From the NCBI RefSeq assembly GCF_027912455.1, contig NZ_CP115446.1:1759501-1823500 (forward strand): a stretch of 64,000 bases of DNA, read 5' to 3'. Position 1 is the first letter of the stretch; each line of letters starts with the position of its first letter. This stretch comes from Aurantiacibacter sp. MUD61 (GTDB lineage: Bacteria > Pseudomonadota > Alphaproteobacteria > Sphingomonadales > Sphingomonadaceae). Shown here one piece after another: positions 35,642 through 44,908 of the stretch. Under the pieces are notes generated by a model. That model had not been told where the DNA came from. It searched no databases and saw only the letters and a program-made list of their open reading frames with translations. Made by a program: the position numbers and the translations under genes.

Positions 35642-38383
35642 ATGAAAACTACGTTTGCTGGCGTTGCCGGCTTTTCGCGCAACCTGCTTTGCGGCGCGGC
35701 CGCTCTGGCGCTGGTTGCTCCGGGCGTCGCTCTGGCACAGGATGCAGACGATCCTGAAGTCGCTGCAGAAGATGGCGATGAAGCGCAGGGCAACACCATT
35801 CTGGTGACCGCCACCAAGCGTGAAACCACGCTGCAGGAAATTCCCGTTGCCGTGTCCGTGACCGGTGCAGAGACGCTGGAGCGCGACGTGATCCGCGACA
35901 TCCGCGATCTGCAGACGGTGGTTCCTTCGCTGACCGTCGGTCAGCGTCAGTCCTCGGCCAACACCGGCTTCTTCATCCGCGGCTTCGGTAACGGTGCAAA
36001 CAACGCCGGTATCGAACCCTCTGTCGGTGTGTTCATCGACGGCGTATATCGCAGCCGTACCGCATCCTCCATTTCCGACCTGCCGAATGTGCAGCGCGTC
36101 GAGGTCCTTCGCGGCCCGCAGTCGACCCTGTTCGGCAAGAACGCTTCTGCCGGTGTCATCTCGGTCGTCACGGAAGAGCCGCAGTTCAACTTCGGCGGCA
36201 ATGCCGAGCTGACCTATGGCAATTTCGATCAGGTCGTGGCCCGTGGCTATGTCACCGGCCCGCTGACTGACTCGGTCGCCTTCAGCGTCGGTGCAGGCCT
36301 CAACAGCCGCGATGGTTTCTTCGAAGACCTTGGCACGGGCGATGCATCGAACAACCGCGATCGCTGGTATGCGCGCGGCCAGTTGCTGATCGACAATGGT
36401 GAAAACCTGCGCATCCGCGTGATCGGCGATTATGACGCCATCGACGAGGTTTGCTGCGGCGTCGTCAACGCGCAGAGCGGTCCGTCGACAGGTGTGATCC
36501 AGCTGCTTGGCGGTCAGGTCACCAATCCGAACGATCCGTTCGCCGATGTGATCTACAACAACTTCAACTCGGTCAACGACATCACTAATCACGGTATTTC
36601 GGCGCAGGTCGATTACGACATTGGTGCTTTCACGCTGACCTCGATCACCGCCAGCCGGACGACCGAGGCGATCACTGTTCAGGATTCGGACTTCTCGACT
36701 GCCGACCTGATCTATCCGAACTCGCAGGACCTGCGTCTCGACACCTTCACCCAGGAATTCCGCATTGCGGGCACGATCGGTGATCGTATCGACCTGCTGC
36801 TGGGCCTGTTCTACATCAATGAAGATGTCGATCAGTCCAACCAGCTGCTGTATGGTGCCGATTTCCGCAACTATGCCAACCTGCTGACAGTAGGTGGCAG
36901 CGGCGGTGCATTCTCGCTGTTCCAGGACCCGAACAATCCCGGCGCCGTACCGCTTGATCTGGTGTTCAGCCAGGCGTTCGGCCAGAATTTCGTCGATCAG
37001 TTCTATCTGCAGGGTCAGGGCTTCACCGAAGCGTACACGCTGCAGTCGGAAGCCTATTCCATCTTCGGACAGGTCGATTTCGAAATCATCGACGGTCTGG
37101 TTCTGACGCTGGGCGGCAACTACACCGACGACAGCAAGACCTTCACGCAAAATGCCGTTTCGACCGACGTGTTCTCCTCGATCGATTTCGATGCGCCGCA
37201 GCTTGCGCCGTTCCGCGGTCAGGTTCTGACGCAAGGTGCCATTGCCACGACAGTCGGTACGCAGCTTGGCCTCGGCCGCCGCGCTACAGCGGCTGAAGTA
37301 ACTGCCTTTGCATCCGGCACCAGCCCTGCTGGCGCTGCTGGTGCAGCCGCGTTCCCGACGATTGTTGCCGGGGCGCAGGCTTTCGCTGCTGCAAACGTCA
37401 ACAATCCCGAGGCAAACCCGCTGAACCCGCTGCGTCCGTTGCAGTTCCTGCCGCCGTTCATCAACGTGCCGAACGCAGTCGAAGATGGCGAAGTGAACGA
37501 CGACAACTTCAGCTACACCGCACGCCTTGCCTACGACGTGACGCCTGATGTGAATGTCTACATCAGCTACGCCACCGGCTTTAAGGCAAGCTCGGTCAAC
37601 CTGTCGCGCGATGCCCGCCCGACGCTGGCTGATCGTCCTGCAATCATCGCTGCCGGTCTCGAACAGCCGAACCAGACCTATGGTTCACGCTTTGCAGGGC
37701 CAGAAGAGTCCACCGTGTATGAGGCCGGTATCAAGACCGACTTCGACATTGCGGCGCTCAACCTGACAGTGTTCCAGCAGGAGATTGAGGGCTTCCAGTC
37801 CAACATCTTCACCGGTTCGGGCTTCGTGCTTGCCAACGCAGGCAGCCAATCGACCTGGGGTGTTGAATATGAAGGTACCTTCTTCCCGGCTGATGGCCTG
37901 ACCATCAACACGGCGGTGACCTACCTCAACCCTGAATTCGACAGCTTCACGCAGTCGGCACAGGGCGACATTTCGGGCACGACGCCTTCGGGCATTCCTG
38001 AGTGGACCGTGATTGTCGGCGCCTCGTATGAAGCCGATCTGGGTGGCGGCACGCTTACCCCGCGTGTGAACTACCTCTGGTCTTCCGAGTACCAGCTGGT
38101 TGAAGGTCTGCCGAACTTCGCAGTCCGTAATCCGGATGGCACGATTGCCGATGGTGGTCCGGCGATTGCCGCAGGCTTGCCGTTCACCGCTCGCCAGAAC
38201 AACCTCACCGCGTCGCTGACCTATGCGCACGACAGTGGCTTCGAGCTGCAGGTGTGGGGCCGTAACATTCTGGATGACCGTTACTTCGGTACCGTCTTCG
38301 ATAGCCCTGCCCAGCCTGGCAGCGTTTCGGGCTACCCGAACGATCCGACGACATACGGCATCACCGGTCGCTTCCGCTTCTAA
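35642..38383 (+). CDS. TonB-dependent outer-membrane receptor
   Basis: A 913-residue outer-membrane beta-barrel transporter. The signal peptide ends at APGVALAQ. A TonB-box-like segment NTILVTATKRETTLQEIP follows. The plug domain has VPSLTVGQRQSSANTGFFI and VEVLRGPQSTLFGKNASAG. The barrel ends in the typical aromatic C-terminus, GITGRFRF. ATG 35642 follows GGAG by 6 bases; the in-frame ATG at 35630 has no spaced ribosome binding site. The substrate is unknown: the neighbours give no clue. Confidence 0.93.
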   Translation: MKTTFAGVAGFSRNLLCGAAALALVAPGVALAQDADDPEVAAEDGDEAQGNTILVTATKRETTLQEIPVAVSVTGAETLERDVIRDIRDLQTVVPSLTVGQRQSSANTGFFIRGFGNGANNAGIEPSVGVFIDGVYRSRTASSISDLPNVQRVEVLRGPQSTLFGKNASAGVISVVTEEPQFNFGGNAELTYGNFDQVVARGYVTGPLTDSVAFSVGAGLNSRDGFFEDLGTGDASNNRDRWYARGQLLIDNGENLRIRVIGDYDAIDEVCCGVVNAQSGPSTGVIQLLGGQVTNPNDPFADVIYNNFNSVNDITNHGISAQVDYDIGAFTLTSITASRTTEAITVQDSDFSTADLIYPNSQDLRLDTFTQEFRIAGTIGDRIDLLLGLFYINEDVDQSNQLLYGADFRNYANLLTVGGSGGAFSLFQDPNNPGAVPLDLVFSQAFGQNFVDQFYLQGQGFTEAYTLQSEAYSIFGQVDFEIIDGLVLTLGGNYTDDSKTFTQNAVSTDVFSSIDFDAPQLAPFRGQVLTQGAIATTVGTQLGLGRRATAAEVTAFASGTSPAGAAGAAAFPTIVAGAQAFAAANVNNPEANPLNPLRPLQFLPPFINVPNAVEDGEVNDDNFSYTARLAYDVTPDVNVYISYATGFKASSVNLSRDARPTLADRPAIIAAGLEQPNQTYGSRFAGPEESTVYEAGIKTDFDIAALNLTVFQQEIEGFQSNIFTGSGFVLANAGSQSTWGVEYEGTFFPADGLTINTAVTYLNPEFDSFTQSAQGDISGTTPSGIPEWTVIVGASYEADLGGGTLTPRVNYLWSSEYQLVEGLPNFAVRNPDGTIADGGPAIAAGLPFTARQNNLTASLTYAHDSGFELQVWGRNILDDRYFGTVFDSPAQPGSVSGYPNDPTTYGITGRFRF

Positions 38384-38418
38384 GCGCGCCGAATACGAAA
38401 TCCTCTTCGGAGGAAGGG

Positions 38419-38445
38419 AAGGGGGCCTGCAGGTCCCCTTTTTCT
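38419..38445 (+). terminator. Rho-independent terminator after the TonB receptor
   Basis: Nine-bp stem (AAGGGGGCC at 38419-38427 with GGTCCCCTT at 38432-38440, one G-T pair), TGCA loop, then TTTTC. Confidence 0.88.
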
Positions 38446-38528
38446 TTGCTCACTCACAATGTCGCGCTTGCAACGCAAAGCGTTCTGTGATGGCATGCGT
38501 TTCTGGTTTGAAAGAGGGGACTATTTCA

Positions 38529-39002
38529 ATGGAATATGCAGGTTTTTGGCTCCGTGTCGGGGCGTATATAATCGACACAATCGTCGTCAGCATCGTTGCG
38601 GGCCTAATCGGCGGCATCGTTGGCGGTGTAATAGGTGCAGGCGTCGCCACGACGGGTGGTGACATCAACGCGATGGAAACCGGCCTCAACTTTACTGGCG
38701 GCGTTATCGGTCTGGTGATCGGCATCGCCTATTACGCAGGGCTTGAAAGTTCTTCCTGGCAGGCGACGCTTGGCAAGAAGGCCGTGGGCATCATCGTGAC
38801 CGATATGAACGGCAACCGGATCAGCTTCCTGAATGCGCTTGGCCGTTATGTCGCGAAGATCCTGTCGGCCATCATCCTTCTGATCGGCTATATCATGGTC
38901 GCATTTACGGAGAAGAAGCAGGGCCTGCACGACATGCTGGCAAGCACGCTCGTCGTGAAAGGCCAGCCGGGCGATTACGGCGCAGCAGGCGTCTTCGACT
39001 AA
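38529..39002 (+). CDS. RDD family membrane protein
   Basis: A 157-residue membrane protein of the RDD family. The first span begins GFWLRVGAYIIDTIVVSIVAG, which carries the Arg and Asp of the RDD signature. Later segments are TLGKKAVGIIVTD and LNALGRYVAKILSAIILL, ending with QGLHDMLASTLVV. Family members are small transporters or envelope-stress proteins. The ATG at 38529 follows a GAGG-type region. It is separated from the receptor by a terminator. Confidence 0.87.
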   Translation: MEYAGFWLRVGAYIIDTIVVSIVAGLIGGIVGGVIGAGVATTGGDINAMETGLNFTGGVIGLVIGIAYYAGLESSSWQATLGKKAVGIIVTDMNGNRISFLNALGRYVAKILSAIILLIGYIMVAFTEKKQGLHDMLASTLVVKGQPGDYGAAGVFD

Positions 39003-39030
39003 GCACTAAAACCATTCAGCCAGAGAGTTG

Positions 39031-39064
39031 ACGGGCGGTCCTGCGGGGCCGCCCGTTTTCTTTT
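39031..39064. terminator. Bidirectional terminator between RDD gene and ABC permease
   Basis: ACGGGCGG at 39031-39038 pairs with CCGCCCGT at 39049-39056 around a short loop, followed by TTTTCTTTT. The convergent permease gene ends at 39066. Confidence 0.8.
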
Positions 39065-39065
39065 G

Positions 39066-41591
39066 TCAGAGCGAGCGCAGCGTCTGCGCGGGGCGAGCTC
39101 TGAGCAGCGGCAACGACGCGCCGAGAGCGAAGGCGAAGACCAGAAGCAATCCACCGCCCAGGACGGCGAGAATTTCAGTCCAGTCGGGCAGCCAATCGAA
39201 TTCGAACAATTGCACGACGATAAGCCACGCAATCCCCGTGCCGAGCGCAAGCGCCACGCCTGCAAGCACGGCTGCGAGCAGGCCGAACTCTGCAAATTGC
39301 AAGGCGAGCAACTGATTGCGGCTGGCTCCGAGCACACGCAGGATCACGGTATCGTAAATCCGCGCCGCCCGTGCTGCAGCGATGGCGCCGAGCAGCACTG
39401 CGATCCCGGCGAGCACCGCAACCGATGCGGCGGCCAGAATGGCGATCGAGACCTGATCAAGGATGGTGCGTGCTTCGGTAAGGATCGGGCCGACTTCTAT
39501 TACGCTGGCCGCAGGGAAGGCCTGCACCAGCTGCCGCAGCAATCCGCCCGCCTGCGTGCCTTCCGGCAGGTCGACGGTCGCAGCGAGATTGTGCGGCGTA
39601 TCCTCAAGAGTGTTGGGCGAGAAGATATAGACATTGTTGAAGCCAAGGCTTTCCCAGTCGATCCGGCGGATGCTGGCGACTCGTGCGGTCCGCTCGACGC
39701 CAAGGACCGACACGGTAATGACATGGCCGACTTCAATCCCCGCGGCCTCTGCCAGATCGGCATCGATGGACACCAAATTTTCGCCGGTGTGATCGGGCTC
39801 CCACCATTCGCCTTCAACGACCGCATTGCCTTCGGGCAGAGTGCTGGAATAGGTGAGGCCGCGTTCGCCGCTAAGGCCCCAAGCGCCTTCGGGCAGCTCT
39901 TCCAGCTCTGCGACCACGGTGGGATTGTCCGCAGGCCCGTAAGACACGATGAACCCGCGCAGTGTAGGAACAGCTTCAATCACCGCATCTTCTGACACGC
40001 CATCGATGATCGTGTTGAATTCCTCAATGCCATCCTTGGGAATATCGAGGACGAAATAGTCGGGCGCGCGTTCGGGGACGGAGCGCTGGATATTGCCGTC
40101 GAGGCTCGACTGCACACCTGCTAGCAGGACGAAGGCCGCGAGACCGAAGCCGAGCGCCGTAACGAGCGAACCGGTCGCCGCGCCGGGGCGGTGGAGATTG
40201 GCGATCGCGGCACGCACGATCGGATTTCTCGCACGCGGAGCCTTGGCCGCGCCCTTGCGGATCGCGATGCCCAGCAATGCGAGTAGCCCAAGGATAAGCG
40301 CTGCACCGACAAGGAAGCCTGCCGAAAGGAGCGGCTGCGCCGAAAAGGCTATGGCCAGAATGGCAATTCCCGCAAGGCCGATCCCGACGGGGAGCGCAGC
40401 GGCTTTCCACTGGCGGGCGAGCGGCGAAACGCGCGCCCTCATCAGGGCCATCGCCGGGAAAGTCTTTGCGCGCGCCAGCGGAGGCGCGGCAAAGACCATC
40501 GCCACCAGCAGGCCGAAGAGCATGGCGCGTGCCAGCGCCCACCAGTCGAGCGTCAACGACGTATTGACCGGCAATAGCGCACCCAGCGCATTGGCGAGCA
40601 ATGGTGTGACCAGCACACCTGCAACAAGGCCTGCGAGCGATCCCACGAGTGCGGCTGCACCAACTTCCAGCGCGTAGATGCGTGAGATGTCACGCGATGT
40701 CGCGCCGAGGATCTTGAGCGTGGCAATGGAATTGCGTCGCGCTTCCAGATAGGAATTCACCCCGCCGCCGATGCCGATGCCTGCGATGACGAGCGCGGCA
40801 AGTCCTACCAGCGTCAGGAACTCACCCATGCGGCTGACGAAGCGCTCTGCGCCCGGCGATGCACGGTCGGCGGTGCGTGTATCGAATGGCACGCCCGGAA
40901 ATGCTTCGAACAGCGCTTCCTCGACTTCTTCGGCGTCGTAATTGCCATCGAAAGCGAGGCGCGTTTTCGTCTCGTAAAGCGCGCCGGGCAGGGTGAGGCC
41001 AGCTGCAGCTGGAAAATCTTGCGCCACGATAATCGTCTGCCCTAGGGCAAAGCCTTCGCTCAAACGGTCGGGCTCTTCCTCGATGATGCCAGCGACCACC
41101 AATTGCTCTGAGCCGACTGTGAAGCTGTCACCTGTTGCGACACCCAAGCGCTCCGCCGCGCCGGGGGCGAGGAAAGCTTCATTGCCTTCAGGAGCGGCAG
41201 ATGCGCCAGCGCCTTCGATCAGCAATTCGCCGTACAATGGGTAGTTGGGTGCAACGGCCTTCAACTCGACCGGCACGGCCACGTCTTCAGTGGTCGCCAT
41301 GGCCTGCAGACGATAGCCCGCCGACAGCTCGCCATATTGTTCGAGGAATTGCGTTTCCTCTTCGCTCAGCAATCGCTGCCAGAGTTCGATTTCCAAATCG
41401 CCGCCAAGAATGGCCTGACCCTGGGAATCGAGCTCTGTCTGGATGGCAGAGGTCAGGCTGCCGATCGCGGCCAGCGCGCCAACGCCGAGGAACAGGCAGA
41501 CGAGAAGCAGTCTCAGTCCACGAAAACCGCTGGAGAGGTCACGACGCGCGATGGTCCACGCGCGGCCCCAGCTCATGCTGCTCTGCGCCAC
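39066..41591 (-). CDS. FtsX-like ABC transporter permease (YbbP type)
   Basis: A large, 841-residue inner-membrane protein. It has an N-terminal span, a periplasmic domain, three spans with SYLEARRNSIATLKILGATSR (FtsX signature), and a second set at the C-terminus. The GTG at 41591 or the ATG at 41576 could be the start; both lie just after the ATPase gene. Together with the ATPase and the esterase upstream it forms the tesA-ybbA-ybbP arrangement of E. coli. Its substrate is unknown. Confidence 0.92.
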   Translation of the reverse strand: MAQSSMSWGRAWTIARRDLSSGFRGLRLLLVCLFLGVGALAAIGSLTSAIQTELDSQGQAILGGDLEIELWQRLLSEEETQFLEQYGELSAGYRLQAMATTEDVAVPVELKAVAPNYPLYGELLIEGAGASAAPEGNEAFLAPGAAERLGVATGDSFTVGSEQLVVAGIIEEEPDRLSEGFALGQTIIVAQDFPAAAGLTLPGALYETKTRLAFDGNYDAEEVEEALFEAFPGVPFDTRTADRASPGAERFVSRMGEFLTLVGLAALVIAGIGIGGGVNSYLEARRNSIATLKILGATSRDISRIYALEVGAAALVGSLAGLVAGVLVTPLLANALGALLPVNTSLTLDWWALARAMLFGLLVAMVFAAPPLARAKTFPAMALMRARVSPLARQWKAAALPVGIGLAGIAILAIAFSAQPLLSAGFLVGAALILGLLALLGIAIRKGAAKAPRARNPIVRAAIANLHRPGAATGSLVTALGFGLAAFVLLAGVQSSLDGNIQRSVPERAPDYFVLDIPKDGIEEFNTIIDGVSEDAVIEAVPTLRGFIVSYGPADNPTVVAELEELPEGAWGLSGERGLTYSSTLPEGNAVVEGEWWEPDHTGENLVSIDADLAEAAGIEVGHVITVSVLGVERTARVASIRRIDWESLGFNNVYIFSPNTLEDTPHNLAATVDLPEGTQAGGLLRQLVQAFPAASVIEVGPILTEARTILDQVSIAILAAASVAVLAGIAVLLGAIAAARAARIYDTVILRVLGASRNQLLALQFAEFGLLAAVLAGVALALGTGIAWLIVVQLFEFDWLPDWTEILAVLGGGLLLVFAFALGASLPLLRARPAQTLRSL

Positions 41592-41595
41592 CGGT

Positions 41596-42309
41596 TCAGC
41601 CCTTCGCCGTATCGCTGGCGATCACGCCGTCACCAAGGGTGACAATGCGGTCGCAGCGCTCGGCCAGCTTGCGATCATGGGTAATAATAACAAGGGTTGC
41701 GCCGGTTTCCTCGCGGCGGCGGAAGAGGACATCCTCCACGCTGGTGCCGGTCGAAGTGTCGAGATTGCCGGTCGGCTCGTCGGCAAAGATCAGCGGTGGG
41801 CGCGAGGCGATGGCACGCGCGATGGCGACGCGTTGCTGCTCACCGCCGGAAAGCTGCGCGGGATAATGCGTCAGGCGATGGCCGAGGCCTACCGCTTCCA
41901 GTTCGGCGCTGGCTTTGCTCGATGCATCGTCGTCTCCGGCCAGTTCCAGCGGTGTGGCGACGTTTTCAACCGCCGTCATCGTCGGCAAAAGGTGGAACGC
42001 CTGTAACACGATGCCAATGCGTCCGCGCCGTGCGAGCGCCAGCGCGTCTTCATCGAGAGCCGTAAAATCCTCGCCCGCAACCGTCAGCTTGCCGGATGTC
42101 GCGCGCTCTAGGCCTGACAGGACTGCCATCAGCGAGCTCTTCCCGCTGCCCGACGGGCCGAGCAGGGCGAGTGTCTCGCCGGGCATTACGTCGAAATCGA
42201 TACCGCGCAGGATTTCGACAGCAGCATCTCCCTCGCCAAGCGTGAGGCGGAGATCGCGCGCGGAAATGACCGGCTCTGCGGAAGCGGATTGTTCAATGGG
42301 ACTTGTCAC
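41596..42309 (-). CDS. ABC transporter ATP-binding protein (YbbA/LolD-like)
   Basis: A 237-residue ABC ATPase. Walker A is LLGPSGSGKSS, the signature is LSGGEQQRVAIARAIA, and Walker B is PLIFADEPTGNLD. It lies immediately ahead of the FtsX-type permease, and the pair forms one MacB/YbbA-YbbP-type system. It diverges from the GDSL esterase at 42337 across a 27-base gap that must hold both promoters. Confidence 0.93.
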   Translation of the reverse strand: MTSPIEQSASAEPVISARDLRLTLGEGDAAVEILRGIDFDVMPGETLALLGPSGSGKSSLMAVLSGLERATSGKLTVAGEDFTALDEDALALARRGRIGIVLQAFHLLPTMTAVENVATPLELAGDDDASSKASAELEAVGLGHRLTHYPAQLSGGEQQRVAIARAIASRPPLIFADEPTGNLDTSTGTSVEDVLFRRREETGATLVIITHDRKLAERCDRIVTLGDGVIASDTAKG

Positions 42310-42336
42310 CAGCGCGCGATGGCATAGCTAAGGGCT

Positions 42337-43062
42337 ATGAACAAGCCATCCCAAAGCCCGTGGCGGAGAGGTGTCGCCGCTTCGTCGATTGCCTTTGCGC
42401 TGACCCTGTCCGCCTGTGAGAGCGAGGCGCCGGTGGCGGAGCCCGAAACGTCCCTGGATGAGCCCATTGAAGAGGCTCTGCCCGTCATGGGGCCGGAGCG
42501 TGTAATTCTCGGCTTTGGCGACAGTCTGATGGCGGGCTACCAGCTGCCGGAGGAGCAGGGCTATCCGGAAAAGTTGGAAGCCGTGATGCGGACGCGCGGG
42601 ATCAATGCGCGCGTGATCGATGCTGGTGTGTCGGGCGACACTACTGCGGCCGGTCTCCAGCGGATCGGCTTCGTGCTCGATAATCTGGAAGAAACGCCCG
42701 ATCTCGCCATTGTGGAGCTGGGCGGGAATGATCTGCTGCGCGGCTTCACGCCCGATCAGACGCGCGAAAACCTGACCGGAATTCTCGATGCGCTGGCCGC
42801 GCGTGATATTCCGGTGATCCTGATGGGCATGCGTGCACCTCCCAATTACGGGGCCGAGTATCAGGCGAGCTTCGATGGTCTCTACCCGGCATTGGCAGAG
42901 GAATATGATGCGGCGCTTGTGCCATTCTTCATGGCTCCGCTTCTGGAAAACCCGAGCCTGCTCATGGATGACCGCATCCATCCGACAGCGGAAGGCGTGG
43001 AAGAAATGGTCGCGGCCACGGTCGATGACGTAATCGCGGCTCTGCCCGAAGAGGACAGCTAA
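42337..43062 (+). CDS. SGNH/GDSL arylesterase, lipoprotein form (TesA-like)
   Basis: A 241-residue periplasmic or outer-membrane esterase or lysophospholipase. A lipobox (LSAC) ends the N-terminal signal. The SGNH blocks are FGDSLMAGYQLP (Ser), VSGDTT (Gly), LGGNDLLRG (Asn) and DDRIHPT (Asp-His). The gene diverges from an ABC exporter, as tesA does from ybbAP in E. coli. Confidence 0.9.
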   Translation: MNKPSQSPWRRGVAASSIAFALTLSACESEAPVAEPETSLDEPIEEALPVMGPERVILGFGDSLMAGYQLPEEQGYPEKLEAVMRTRGINARVIDAGVSGDTTAAGLQRIGFVLDNLEETPDLAIVELGGNDLLRGFTPDQTRENLTGILDALAARDIPVILMGMRAPPNYGAEYQASFDGLYPALAEEYDAALVPFFMAPLLENPSLLMDDRIHPTAEGVEEMVAATVDDVIAALPEEDS

Positions 43063-43071
43063 AGGCCCGCG

Positions 43072-44157
43072 TTAGGCAGCGACCGCGCTGCCGCTGTCGA
43101 TCTGCCAGACTTTCGCTTCACCAGCGATCTCATCGAAAGGCGCGGCTTCCGTCCCGGTGATCCACGACTGCGTACCGCTATCCTTCAGCCGCTCAAACAA
43201 GGCTGCTCGTCTCACCGGATCGAGATGAGCGGCGACTTCATCCAGCAACAGCACGCTTGGCCGCCCCTTGGCCGATAGTGCAGCGTGAGCGAGCGTGATC
43301 GCGATAAGCATCGCTTTCTGCTCACCGGTCGAACATTCGGCGGCAGGCATGGCCTTGCCTTCCATCACCACTTCCAATTCGTCACGATGCGGCCCAACCA
43401 GAGTGCGCTGGGCGGCGCGATCGCGTGGGCGATTGGCGGCGAGCTGCTCGGCGAATTCGCGCTCGTCGATGGCGCCGCCGGGAATATGGGTGAGGGCAGG
43501 GCGCGCAAAGGGCTCGGTCGGGTAAGCGGCAAGCTCGGCAGAGAGAGCTTCCACCAGCCGCGCACGTCCCTGCGCCAGTGCGGCCCCTGCTTCGGCCATC
43601 GGGCTTTCGATACTGTCGAGCCACGTAGGATCGGGCGCCTGCTCGTCCGACAAAAGCCGGTTGCGTTCGCGCAGGGCATTTTCATAGCGGCTTGCATGGC
43701 GCGCATGCGATGGCTCGATCGCGACCGTCAGCCGGTCCATGTAACGCCGCCGCGCACCGGCACTGTCCATGAACAGCCGGTCCATCGCCGGGGTGAGCCA
43801 GCCGATGGCGAGCCATTCGCCCAGCGAGATCGCGGTTGCATCGGCGCCATTCACCTGCACCACGCGCCTTCCGGGGCGCTCCGCCAACACGCCCGTGCCC
43901 AGCTTGACCGGCTCTGCCCCATCCAGCGTATCGAGCAGCGCGCTGACACCGAAACCGCCGCGCCCCGAATGCGATGCCATATCTGCGAGAGCTGCGCGCC
44001 GTAGCCCTCTGCCCGGCGCGAGCAGAGATATTGCTTCGAGCACATTGGTCTTGCCCGCGCCATTTTCTCCCAGCAGCAGATTAACGTGGCGCGCGCCGTC
44101 AAGCCGCGTTTCAGCGTGGTTGCGGAAGGTGGAAAGGGTGATGCGATCAAGCGCCAT
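43072..44157 (-). CDS. recF: DNA replication and repair protein RecF
   Basis: An SMC-like ATPase that loads RecA at gaps. The 361-residue length is typical. The N-terminal LSTFRNHAETRL leads to Walker A GENGAGKTN. The signature STGEQKAMLIAI and Walker B LLLDEVAAHLDP are near the C-terminus. The ATG at 44157 (MALDRITL) fits the family; a longer frame reaches upstream into the sigma-54 control region of the next gene. Confidence 0.95.
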   Translation of the reverse strand: MALDRITLSTFRNHAETRLDGARHVNLLLGENGAGKTNVLEAISLLAPGRGLRRAALADMASHSGRGGFGVSALLDTLDGAEPVKLGTGVLAERPGRRVVQVNGADATAISLGEWLAIGWLTPAMDRLFMDSAGARRRYMDRLTVAIEPSHARHASRYENALRERNRLLSDEQAPDPTWLDSIESPMAEAGAALAQGRARLVEALSAELAAYPTEPFARPALTHIPGGAIDEREFAEQLAANRPRDRAAQRTLVGPHRDELEVVMEGKAMPAAECSTGEQKAMLIAITLAHAALSAKGRPSVLLLDEVAAHLDPVRRAALFERLKDSGTQSWITGTEAAPFDEIAGEAKVWQIDSGSAVAA

Positions 44158-44223
44158 AGGATGCTTCTCAGCCCTAAGCGACGCCGCGATGCGAGACCAT
44201 AGGAAATCGCGCCACCAATAGTT

Positions 44224-44257
44224 GGTAAATTTTCCCAATATGTGGATTGTAAAATCC
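44224..44257 (+). promoter_or_regulatory. Candidate PspF upstream activating sequence (site A)
   Basis: GGTAAATTTTCCC at 44224-44236 and TTGTAAAATCC at 44247-44257 lie 56-77 bases before the sigma-54 promoter. Both words recur at the psp promoter (60723-60749). GGGAAAATTTACC on the minus strand also matches 47367-47379. Confidence 0.6.
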
Positions 44258-44312
44258 TGCAACATGTATGGCGAATGAACAAGAATGGCAGAATTCTGCG
44301 GTTTTTTCAGTT

Positions 44313-44328
44313 TGGCACGCCCCCTGCA
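44313..44328 (+). promoter_or_regulatory. Sigma-54 promoter of the microprotein-pspC operon
   Basis: TGGCACGCCCCCTGCA matches the sigma-54 -24/-12 consensus (TGGCACG-N4-TTGCW) at all but one position, with correct GG to GC spacing. Confidence 0.88.
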
Positions 44329-44384
44329 ATGTAGTGGGCATGGAGCAAAACAACCCGCTCCGAACCAAAATGAGGAGAATTGAA

Positions 44385-44513
44385 ATGACCATGACCAACG
44401 AATTCACCGGCAAGATCTTCGCTGCTTTCGGCGCATTTGCCATCACCATGACGCTGCTGGTTTCCAGTTTCGCCGGCCCCAATGCAACGACTGTCGCAAC
44501 TCTGCTTGCCTAA
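44385..44513 (+). CDS. Single-span microprotein, first gene of the sigma-54 operon
   Basis: A 42-residue peptide: MTMTNEFTGKIFAAFGAF, then a hydrophobic span (AFAITMTLLVSSF) and a short Thr/Ala-rich end. GAGGAGA lies 6 bases before the ATG. A paralog follows 30 bases later (44544) with the same core FAAFGAxAxTMTLxVSSFA. It has no Cys and no signal cleavage site; an inner-membrane location is predicted. Its role is unknown, but its place after the sigma-54 promoter and beside PspC points to membrane stress. Confidence 0.75.
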   Translation: MTMTNEFTGKIFAAFGAFAITMTLLVSSFAGPNATTVATLLA

Positions 44514-44543
44514 CTCACAACTACCCAAAGGAAGGATTTTACG

Positions 44544-44669
44544 ATGACCAACAACACTGATCTTCTCGGCCGCGTCTTCGCCGCTTTCGGCGCCGTCGCC
44601 ATGACCATGACGCTGTTCGTGAGCAGCTTCGCTCCGCCTGCCACCACCGTTTCGGGAATGCTGGTGTGA
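44544..44669 (+). CDS. Single-span microprotein, paralog of the preceding gene
   Basis: A 41-residue peptide reading MTNNTDLLGRVFAAFGAV, then AMTMTLFVSSFAPP and a short tail. AAGGAAGG precedes the ATG. The shared core with the gene at 44385 shows a tandem duplication. The stop overlaps the GTG start of the PspC gene (GTGA), so the two are translationally coupled. The gene is too short for most gene finders. Confidence 0.78.
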   Translation: MTNNTDLLGRVFAAFGAVAMTMTLFVSSFAPPATTVSGMLV

Positions 44670-44875
44670 GCAATATCCAGAACAAGAACGCCAATTCGCC
44701 GAACAAATTCCGCCTCGACCGGGTGGATGGCAAGATCGGCGGCGTATGCGGCGGTATCGCCAATTACATGAATGTTGATCCGCTGATCGTTCGGCTGATC
44801 TTTGCGGTGGGTGCAATTGCCGGTTTCGGCACTTTCATTGTACTCTACCTCGCGATCTGGTTGCTGGCCAAGTAA
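44666..44875 (+). CDS. Minimal PspC-domain protein
   Basis: A 69-residue protein that is essentially one PspC domain. It has RLDRVDGKIGGVCGGIANYM (the PspC signature) and a C-terminal hydrophobic stretch, FIVLYLAIWLLAK. It lacks the leucine-zipper tail of full PspC. The GTG start at 44666 overlaps the microprotein stop. Its presence under a sigma-54 promoter marks this as a second phage-shock-type operon, separate from pspABC at 60-57 kb. Confidence 0.88.
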   Translation: MSNIQNKNANSPNKFRLDRVDGKIGGVCGGIANYMNVDPLIVRLIFAVGAIAGFGTFIVLYLAIWLLAK

Positions 44876-44908
44876 TCGAGCCCGATTACAGGCCGGCAGC
44901 CAACCGCC

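Noticed and set aside
44268..44384. Longer frame ahead of the first microprotein
   Set aside because: It covers the sigma-54 promoter, so its start would not be transcribed from it. GAGGAGA supports the ATG at 44385.
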